From Strigamia acuminata (Eukaryota; Arthropoda; Chilopoda; Geophilomorpha; Linotaeniidae), in NCBI GenBank assembly GCA_949358305.1, contig OX442314.1, forward strand, positions 60,461,369 through 60,525,368: 64,000 bases of DNA, written 5' to 3'. The first letter of the stretch is position 1. Each line of letters opens with the position of its first letter. Positions 38,534-47,603 of the stretch are shown in pieces. A program made the translations under genes and the position numbers. The notes below the pieces were generated by a model. It did no database searches. It had not been told where the DNA came from and worked only from the letters and a program-made list of their open reading frames with translations.

Positions 38534-41500
38534 TTTGTAGTGATCGCTGCTTCGAGATTCTGCATTTTGTTCAGACTTTTGGCATGCGGCAACAGTCTAG
38601 AATGCTGTCGTTGTTTTGCTTGTCATCAGTTCAAATAGGACAATAAGTGCATAACCACTTTTCACTTTTCTCAACAAAGATGGATATTATCTTAAAAGTC
38701 CCATCCAGCTGGAAGAATGTAGCATTTCTTGCAGCACTTAGCAAAATACTTAGGAAAATACTTAGCAAATACTAAATGGGGCGTGTAATCTACCTCGACT
38801 TTTGAAACTCTGACAACGTATATTTTAGGTTTAATTCCCCCGCGAATCTAACCTTACTGGTTTTTTGATGAAAGACCATTTTTTTGGGAACGTATTGTAA
38901 CGTATTGTCGCGGTTGCTAGATGTGGGGCCTCTACTAAATATCAAAATTAATATCCTATATGTAATACTCTAATTTAGATTTTTATAATAAAAACTGTTC
39001 CTCTAGTAGCAAGTTTTGTCACTATATGAATAGAGGTTGTTTGGGTGCAGCAGGTAAACAAAGAATAACATTATGGCACTATGCAGGCCAAATAAAAAAA
39101 ATGCCTAAAAGGAAAATATAATAATTATAATAAGAAATAAATACTAGGGAACTACGTCCTGGCAAAAGAAAAGACCAAATATGGATGAAAAATCACCTAT
39201 ATGCTTACACATTAAGATAGCAAACTTGCGGAAGGTATGCCCAAAGATATGGTGCAGGTGCGGTGACGTTTATCCGAAACATTTAAAACCTGGAAAAAAT
39301 CTGTCAATCCACGCATCTGTGACTGCAATAGTCGAATTTAAAACAGATTTCAAAAATACTTCTAAAGTAAATAAAATTCGCAGTAAAAAATTGATTGCAT
39401 GTAGAATATTGATTTCTGCATTACTACTGTAAATAGTGAAAACAGCTTATTTGATTTGGCAGAAGCCGACTTAAGACAGCAACCCGTCATTTAAACAGTT
39501 TTGATTTTCTTAACATCTGTTGTGTGATATGGAAATGACATATAGTAGTTGTGTTGGGTGTTAAGAAAAATAAATGGTGAGTCCAAATTATAAACTTTGG
39601 CAAAACTTTGCTAAGGAAATTAGCAGCCATCTTTTATTGACGGAGTCATACAGCCAAGTGGCCAAAACAAACAAGAACAAATCATATGTCACATCTGACA
39701 TGAAATTATTCACAAACTGATTATAAAACAAATCCATAGTGTGAATTCAAAAAAATAACAGGAATAATGAAAACATAAATAAGTTAACTAATGAATGTAA
39801 CAATGATTAATAGTAATGACACTTTACATTAACACATGATCAAATAATTCATTTAGATCAAAATAATCACCGGTTACAAATTTATTTACTGTGATTTCAT
39901 CTTCACTGTTGGGTTATATACCCACAATAAGGGGGACGTAGGTGCGACATGCCCCAGAACAGTAACGCAGGTGCGACGTAACGTGCACGTCAATAATCGA
40001 AAATCCGGTGCTAGGAAATTTAGATAGAAATGTACATAATACCTTTTTTTCGTGTATCTGGTTGTGGACAATTATACGACGTGTGTCCCCATTCTTGACA
40101 TCGATAACACATACAGTAGAAACTGTGTGGAAAATATATAAAATTAGAATTGCTGTGACACTTTTTGGTCCTTTAAACTTTTATTACATCAAAGCAATAA
40201 TGGGACAGGTAGGATTCCCAAAACATAAACAAAAGCAATATAAATTAATGTGTTCATTGCTGATGAGCAAGTAGAATAATACTCGCACCACTCGGATTGG
40301 TAAAAATATTTTCCTAATACTGTTGTGAGAGTGGACGGACGCCATTCGGGCACGGGAATGCCCAAACCGCGCTGGACGCACGACACGTTCATTGAATTGA
40401 GTGCAAGAGACTGTTAATGGTTGTAAGGCCTTTATTCAGTGTCTAGGGGTCAGAATCTCATACCTCCTACTGCTACCACTCCATTGCTGCAGCAGACCTG
40501 CGACCACACGCGGCACATGAAGTTAGGGTTAACCGGTTGTGCAGCTGTTCATTTTGCCCATGGATTGCTCATGGTACTGGGACTGACACACCGGCCAAGT
40601 CCCTAAGCATCGCTATGGTGAACGAGAATGGAGAACAGCCAGGTGTTAAACCAGAGCTGTTTCTAAATAATCCTGGGCTGTTGGCGCTTTTATAGCCCAC
40701 TCTTGCACCATGGGTACGAGAGTACCTTCTCCCATTGGGTTTGGGATTAGTGACCACATATGATTTCATCTGGTTCACAACTCAACCGTCAACCGTAAAA
40801 TTAAAAAAAAAATCACAATAAATCTATAAAATACGATAATTAAATCAAGATTTTTCCTACTCTCAATCTTGGCGACGTACTATGCACTCACCACATTCAT
40901 GGCTGTTAGGCTTTTGTTGGCGTCGTTAATGTTTATCTGAGCGTCTCGTAGGCGTTCAGCTTGTTTTCTAGTTGAACGTTCATCGCTGTCGCTGCTATCT
41001 GACTCCATAATCCGTTGTACCTTGAATGGATCCAAGTCATAAACCCCTGGCGAGATGGGGTTGGACTGGGCCATGTGGGTTAAGTGTTGCAGTGGCCGCG
41101 CAACAGTCACATTTTTTTTGAAAAAGATATGAGTTAAATCTGTTTTGAGATGCTAGGGGCAACACTTCCCACCGTGGGATCCATGTTTCATTTTATAAAC
41201 TTGTAGCAATAGAGAGAAACAGTGAAGCTGAAAAGCCTCGAGTGGTTTTTTTACTACCACCTCCATCCTCGGTTCATTGGTCGGCTTCTACACTGCTTCT
41301 TTGCCTTGGGCCTGTCCTACTGCAAAAAACCGCTTTAATTTCAATGTGGTAGTTTGTGAATGAATTTAGAGTTACATTTGTTGAGTGTTTTTAAGTAAAA
41401 ACCACTTGTTTTTAGAGCTGATTTATTGTACATTACTTCTACATTTGGAGGCAGAACCAAAACTAAAACTAAAACTTGAGTCAAGCCCAAACCTGAACTT

Positions 41501-42979
41501 GAGTCGAACATAAACATAAACAAATCTGAACTGTGGGTACATAGCGCCGACTATTGGCTAAGGACACAATAATTAAAACTACAAATATCAAACTAATGAC
41601 TAATGATAATAATAATCTTCAATTCTGCATTCTCTCACAACATTAAATCTAAGAACTTTGATTTGCGATTTTGAAACGTTCTCCACTATTACGAAGTCCA
41701 AAGTTAGAAACACTTTGTGTGACGGAACAGCTCCAGTTAGTCGGAAGTCTGCATGGTATAGTACACGTTCTCCAGAGTTGGATCTACATAGTGGGGCCTC
41801 GACTTCGTTTATCGTGGTTGTTGCTGCGATCCGGGTTTATTACAGAGTATTGACAAATAAACACAGTCGAGATGCTTACAAAGACTTAAGCTCTAAACTG
41901 ACTTAAATAAAGTGTCGAGGGGTTATGATGAATAATTACACAGGTAAGTGTCAAAAGAAATAAACAATAATTTAATTGGCAAGTCTCTTATTTGGCCTGA
42001 CATGCTGTCTGCCAACCAATAAACGAAAAAAATAATGGGAGATAAAGTAATCTAATAAGATTTTGAGTGCTGATGGGACTGGGAGTACACTTTTCCACAC
42101 AGGTATCCGGCTTTAAACTTAGATCTGATTGGATTTTCAGTCTTAATTCTTTCAAATGAAATCACTAATCAATACAATTGCAGTTGTTAAAGGTCATAGG
42201 AAGAGAAAAATAAAAATTAGCTTTATTTAAGAGCTTCAAAAATTTATTATTAGTTATTTTGAACATATACACATGCACCAAATAGCAAATTTGAATATTT
42301 AAGAATATTAAAATCCCAATAACCTAACAGTATTGTCAAACTAATGTGTGTGTTCTGATCTAATAAAATAGAATCTATTTAATTCTCAACACAATTTATT
42401 GCTGTCAAGCCACTGCAATTAACCACATAAAGCTAACAGAAATGATTCTATTTTATTTATTTCACCTAATAAACAAACAATAATTACCATACTTTGCAGA
42501 CTGCTCATCACAGCTTAATTGGTAAAGAGAATGTTTTGCTCAAGAGAAGCAACATCAGTTTCTTAGCCACTTGTGTCCTAAATATTTGAATTTGGTCTAA
42601 AGTATAAAATAGGATTTGAATTATTGATTATACAATTATAGATGACATAATGAATACTTTCTCATAGCTTGACAGGGAATTTTCCAAGTCAAATTTATTA
42701 CTTTGTCGATAATGACTTACCTGGTCAACAAGTTTAGGTACACTCTGTTTAACAAAGTGACTTGAAAAGTACCTTGACTTGAAAGTAAAGTCACAAGAGG
42801 ACATCCAATCCTGTTGGTTTGCAAAGTTGTTGTTTTTTCACCTTTAAAACACACTTGAATGAAAAGTCAAGTATTTTAGTATAAATATGTCTTTTTGTCT
42901 TCAAATTATTTGACATGAATAGCAGTATATACATAACAAGCAACTGAAATAGCAAGATTAATATATTTTTGGGGGATTC

Positions 42980-43859
42980 ATAACTGGCGCGAAATGAATT
43001 GGCGCGGAATTAATTTTTTTTACAGACCCGTTATTTCAGTAAATTGAACTGGCGCGGAATGAATAAGCGCGGAATTTTGAATTCAATTGTTGAATTAGCG
43101 CGGAATGCCAACATTGGCAACTGAATAAGCGCGGAATTTGTTAAAATTTGGAACTGAATTAGCGCGGAATTTGGACAAAAGTTGGAACTGAATAAGCGCG
43201 GAATACGAAAAGCAATACAAGTTTTTAATTTGTTGTTTTCCAATCGAATTTACTTATTTTTGTGGTTTTTAGGCTTTTAAAGTCAATTTTGGACGTTTTT
43301 TCAACCAAAATTCTCACACTTGAAAAATGTTCGTTTAACGACACGATTCGTCCAATCAGTGACCTTCGTTAAGTTGGCCCCCCCTATGTCCAATCTAATT
43401 TTCAAAATTGACCTTTAGGAATATTTAACACATGAAACCTATCTGTAATCTGCCGCTGAAAACGTTGGCGTCCTTATATTTCTCATTAAATTTAGTTAAG
43501 AGGAAGAAATCAGCAAATTACGACGAAAATTGAACAAACGCTCATTGCAGTGAAGCCCTCTCCTGTCTCCTAGCGGAATTTTCTACAGCACACCATTCCG
43601 CGCTGAGGCAATTCAAGAACTGAATAAGCGCGGAATTCTCTACAGCACACGATTCCGCGCTCAGGCAATTCAAGAACTGAATAAGCGCGGAATGGTGTTC
43701 TGTAAATAATTCCGCGCTTAGTCAGTTCTGGAATTGCCTGAGCGCGGAATTCTCATTACCACAACTGAACAGGCGCGGAATGATCAGCCGAGAACTGAAT
43801 AAGCGTGAATGAATAAGCGCGGAATTTCTTTCCGCGCTCATTCATTCCGCGCCAGTTAT
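42980..43859. mobile_element. 880-bp inverted-repeat element packed with GCGCGGAAT motifs
   Basis: The ends are inverted repeats: left ATAACTGGCGCGAAATGAAT, right the complement of ATAACTGGCGCGGAATGAAT. Inside I count 16 exact GCGCGGAAT or ATTCCGCGC motifs plus three near matches. Twelve exact ones are forward and four are reversed, often inside CTGAATAAGCGCGGAATT. A motif-free block of about 350 bp (43,210-43,560) separates two motif clusters. No ORF, and no clear target duplication. It resembles a foldback-type transposon end array, but the family is not recognised. Confidence 0.6.
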
Positions 43860-44340
43860 TGTATGCGGGCACTTGCGATCAATTTTTATGGACAATTTAT
43901 TTTTCTTTTAACTTTCGGTATTTGACTCGGAAAGATAATTTAAACTGTAAACATGAAGAGTATACTGATAACTGAAGGTGACTAACAAGGGGAGAGCACC
44001 AATAAGCTATCACAGATTGTTATAATATTAAACAAGAAGGATTGTTATATCATGCTGAATGAGACCCTAAAATAATTTTATTCCATAGACAGCCAACAAT
44101 GCAAACAATGAGCTCAAAGTTGGCACTATTTTGTCTGTGTATACATCAAATCTGAGCAATCAGGCCTAGTGTATGAATACTGTAAACAACAGTTGCTAGG
44201 TAAAAAATAGTCCCAAGATCCAAGTTCAATTTTATCATTTGAGATTCAATGATGTCATTTCCTCTTTTGATATCACATGACATATGACATCAGAACTTTG
44301 TTCAACAACATGACTGTCTTCATGAAGACAATAATAGTTT

Positions 44341-44412
44341 GTAGTGGTGGTCCAGTGGTTCAGGCAATGGACTAGGAATCTTTCCACACAGGTTCAAATC
44401 CTGGTGTGTGTG
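44341..44412 (+). ncRNA. tRNA-like (SINE-head) sequence in left palindrome arm
   Basis: Contains an A box TGGTCCAGTGG (44,348-44,358) and a B box GGTTCAAATCC (44,391-44,401) at normal spacing, a D-stem-like GTCC/GGAC pair and a T-arm-like hairpin. The acceptor ends do not pair and the anticodon arm is poor, so it is not a working tRNA. A T-run terminator follows at about 44,418. Pol III transcription is plausible. Confidence 0.55.
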
Positions 44413-44585
44413 AAAATTTTTTACTTTTATTTTTTATTTTTTTTTAGCAGTAATTTTAATGTTTGTAATTTTATGTTTGTTAAAAAATTAAAATTAATTA
44501 ATTAAAGTTTTCTAAAAACAAACATAAAATTACAAACATTAAAATTACTGCTAAAAAAAAATAAAAAATAAAAGTAAAAAATTTT

Positions 44586-44657
44586 CACACACACCAGGAT
44601 TTGAACCTGTGTGGAAAGATTCCTAGTCCATTGCCTGAACCACTGGACCACCACTAC
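44586..44657 (-). ncRNA. tRNA-like sequence in right palindrome arm
   Basis: Mirror image of 44,341-44,412 on the opposite strand. The two promoter sets face each other, so any read-through transcript from either arm would be self-complementary. Confidence 0.55.
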
Positions 44658-45037
44658 AAACTATTATTGTCTTCATGAAGACAGTCATGTTGTTGAACAA
44701 AGTTATGATGTCATATGTCATGTGATATCAAAAGAGGAAATGACATCATTGAATCTCAAATGATAAAATTGAACTTGGATCTTGGGACTATTTTTTACCT
44801 AGCAACTGTTGTTTACAGTATTCATACACTAGGCCTGATTGCTCAGATTTGATGTATACACAGACAAAATAGTGCCAACTTTGAGCTCATTGTTTGCATT
44901 GTTGGCTGTCTATGGAATAAAATTATTTTAGGGTCTCATTCAGCATGATATAACAATCCTTCTTGTTTAATATTATAACAATCTGTGATAGCTTATTGGT
45001 GCTCTCCCCTTGTAAGATAAGTTGGATAGTACTAATT

Positions 45038-45616
45038 TCACATGTCAGCCGAGGGCCTGGAAACGAATTTCGACACGATTCTCTTTCTGTTTTCCGCGCT
45101 AACACCACGCAAGAACAACTCGAAATTGGCTAAATCTCTCATATAGAACAAACAACGAAAAATGTGCGAAAAACGACTGTCCAGAACAGAAACACGCCTC
45201 TTCATCTCGGCTGGAGCCCGAACCCAAAAATCCGTCGAACAATCCCTGACCTTCGCCAGAAGATCGGCGTCTTTCAAACAAGTCGATTGAACCCACACGA
45301 TACGACAGAGTGTTAAATAAAAAAGTTCCTCCGAAAGCAAGTGGTAAATCCGATCTAAAATAGCCGTAAAAAATTCCACGTACACAAAGTCTAGCAAAAG
45401 AACTAAATATAATAGTTTTCTGACGTCCGAATCAAAAATGGCGTCCACTTGCTGCTCGTCCAACTGCGAAAGCAGAAAATACACGACGTCTATCCCGAAA
45501 CAGCGACCACAAGCGGACTTAAGGCGATCATCTAATATTGTATTAATTAAACGATTAAATTCGCTGTCTGTTTGGATGCAATCGAAGAAGACTTCTTGTC
45601 GTTCGTCCTCGCTCAT
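45038..45616 (-). CDS. Orphan 192-aa protein, unknown function
   Basis: Open from ATG 45,616 (MSEDERQEVFF) to the stop at 45,038. The composition is protein-like: mixed charged and hydrophobic, probably all alpha-helical, with a Leu-rich middle (KLLYLVLLLDFVYVEFF) that is more likely buried helix than a membrane segment. It has six or so scattered cysteines without a metal-site pattern and no signal peptide. It begins 23 bp beyond the palindrome end. I do not recognise a family. A partial copy starts again at 63,888 through the tandem duplication. It could be a single-exon host gene or part of an unidentified element. Confidence 0.5.
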   Translation of the reverse strand: MSEDERQEVFFDCIQTDSEFNRLINTILDDRLKSACGRCFGIDVVYFLLSQLDEQQVDAIFDSDVRKLLYLVLLLDFVYVEFFTAILDRIYHLLSEELFYLTLCRIVWVQSTCLKDADLLAKVRDCSTDFWVRAPAEMKRRVSVLDSRFSHIFRCLFYMRDLANFELFLRGVSAENRKRIVSKFVSRPSADM

Positions 45617-45622
45617 TATCAA

Positions 45623-46802
45623 CCAGAAATATTGGACAGCTGGTCAATTACATAACGGAAACGTACTAAACCTTAAACGTACGCTGAAAAATGTGAAATC
45701 GAGCAAACACTAATATAAATCAGTTGTGGTATTAAACCGAAAGGTCCACATCACCTTGACTGATCCACCAGCCATCGGGAATTTGGAGAAAATCTGAAGT
45801 TCTGCTTCAAGTGGGGACAACAGTAAGCCCAACCATCAAATAGCACCTCAATCCTGTTAAATTGCAAGAAAATATTTGAATATTTAAATTATTTCTAAGG
45901 GGAATGATATTATCTGTATAGTAGTAGTAGTGGTTTATTAGGCTGCTGGCAATGTCACCCTCAACAGCCAAAGCCTGCAAGGGACGTGGCTGGGTTAAGA
46001 GACAAAATCAATACGAGAAAGCAAAAATCAGAAATTATAAAATCAATAAATTTCATATACTAAAACTGAGAAAGAAAGAAAAAATACAAATCGGACAAAA
46101 CAAAACAATATTCATAATATGAGGATTACAATAGTCTGGACTAAATCGTTCTGTTAAACTCCACATAGGAGATTATAAAAGCAGCCCAAGCCATCAGAAA
46201 GTCTATCAAAGCTAGAAGGCGTATGAGAGATAGCAGCAATTCCTTGCACGGAAAAAACCAAACATGAACAAGTATAGCGGGCCGGAACTCGAAAAGGTAG
46301 CAGTGCTGGATGGGCCCAGCGGGCTACCGGGCTACCACTGTAGCCTGTACCTGTGGCCCGACCCATCCAGATTTTCCGATACTAAATTTAATGCCTCACA
46401 TACCTCTTTGGCGGTGTCCTTTGCCACAGCAACAACTTGCTGCGCCTCGCAGCAACTCAAACATAACCTTGAGCGCACTTTTGCTTCATGTATGTCGAAA
46501 TCGCATATGAATATACAAGAGGTAGGCTTTAAGCGAAGCAATAGGGTCAAAATGCAACGGTTGCTCTGGTGAAGGCGTGAAAATAATAATGGTTTTGGGT
46601 TGACGTTCTCACACTAAATCTAGTAGCTAATGCTCAGTTGAAAATAGGATGAGAAGTGATTTTGTTCTGGGAGGTGCAACTTGGATACTTTGCCGTCATT
46701 GGTTAAAAAGCATGTCGTCATCAAAGGGTCAAGTGACGTATGTAAAAGTTGTCGCGTCCTACCTGGTGATAGGTTTAATGAGCTAACGTGTATTACTTTA
46801 CC
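45623..46802. other. Repeat-derived spacer between orphan ORF and gypsy C
   Basis: Holds the second copy of the dispersed repeat (45,714-45,797), a probable non-LTR tail (45,918-46,000, minus-strand AATAAACCACTACTAC) and a copia gag fragment (46,395-46,510). Nothing else recognised. Confidence 0.6.
46395..46510 (-). pseudogene. Small copia gag fragment
   Basis: The minus-strand frame includes KVRSRLCLSCCEAQQVVAVA, clearly related to KARSTICLSCAESQQLVAVV in the gag at 2,319-3,248 but much more diverged. An older insertion of a related element. Confidence 0.6.
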
Positions 46803-47567
46803 TGTGATTCTACTAAATATGTAAATTACCCAAATGAATACTAAGTATATTTAAATGAACAAATAGGTTTATTCAATAGGCGTAAGCCTTAAAATACACT
46901 CAGTATAAAACTCGAGTCGACTTGGTCAGAGTCGAACAAAGGATTTCTCAAGATGGCGTCGTCGGTTCCGCGTGGTCGGCGGAACAAAGGCGGCGTCTCG
47001 AGTTGTCGTAAATTCGTCACGGATTCGTCGTTCACGGACGCGGTGGAATGCTCTTTCGAGTCTTCTATCCGTGCCTGTTGTCTAGGGTTGGTTTTTAGCG
47101 TCGCAAGGCTCCGTCCAGAAACTGGGAGTTTCTTACAGGGCACTCGGACACTTTGCAATGGAAATAATCGTGGGTCGATTATTTCGTGTGAATCCACAAG
47201 GGTTATTTTCCTGCTTTCGCGGGGAAATAACACACAGTGTAAATTCGTGAGAGTTACAGTTGCACTGGAATCAGCGGTCCTCTATCAATCCTAACTTTTG
47301 GTGGAGTTGGCCTGACGGTGAGGTAGTTGCTGTGTTCTTGGTGTCGTTTTTGTAAGTTCTGCTTGTAGGGCGCGAAACTCTACCTGATATAGGCCAGGGT
47401 GAGGGGCCTGGCTCGGCCAATGGGGGCCGTCCACGCATCACCTCACCCCCTCGGGGCACGCGCTTCCCAGGGGGGGAAGGCGGAGCCAACGCGAGGGAAC
47501 TGACCTTTCCTAGTGACTCATGCGGATGGCGTCCACTGGAGGGACGACCACCCGCGGGGTCACCACA
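46803..47567 (-). repeat. Probable 3' LTR of gypsy C
   Basis: Inferred boundaries, as no partner LTR is present. The left end TGTGATTCTACT resembles the gypsy A LTR end TGTGACGATTCTACT. The right end CACCACA abuts a plus-strand pyrimidine run (CGTCCCTCTCCC), i.e. a polypurine tract on the element strand. A minus-strand AATAAA is near 46,868. Confidence 0.55.
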
Positions 47568-47603
47568 CGTCCCTCTCCCAGCTTCGATCATCGATCGGGG
47601 CGA

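Larger units (their letters stand above)
36585..42979 (+). repeat. 3' flank of ZNF copy 2, mostly noncoding
   Basis: This 6.4-kb stretch is repeated base for base, as far as I compared, at 55,435-61,829. Parts resemble copy 0 (37,681-37,930 and 40,110-40,904). It holds the two-finger ZNF relic, a short C-x2-C finger-like fragment (LNCHFCASF) near 37,880, and a dispersed repeat at 38,450-38,533. I see no gene I would defend; short ORFs such as 40,880-41,110 and 41,658-41,906 have no recognisable features. Confidence 0.75.
43986..45012. repeat. 1,027-bp near-perfect palindrome (hairpin MITE-like), tRNA-like sequence in each arm
   Basis: The arms 43,986-44,480 and 44,518-45,012 are reverse complements with one mismatch seen (44,293 against 44,705) around a 37-base AT-rich centre. 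The ends read CAAGGGGAGAGC and are flanked by TAA on both sides (43,983-43,985 and 45,013-45,015), which fits a 3-bp Harbinger-type target duplication. The same structure is at 62,836-63,862. No protein is encoded. Confidence 0.85.

Noticed and set aside
42980-43859. GCGCGGAAT cluster as a CRISPR array
   Set aside because: Motif spacing is irregular, both orientations occur, there are no spacers of constant length and the context is eukaryotic.
44341-44412. Functional tRNA gene
   Set aside because: A and B boxes are good, but the acceptor strands do not pair and the anticodon arm is poor. Better described as a SINE-type tRNA relic.
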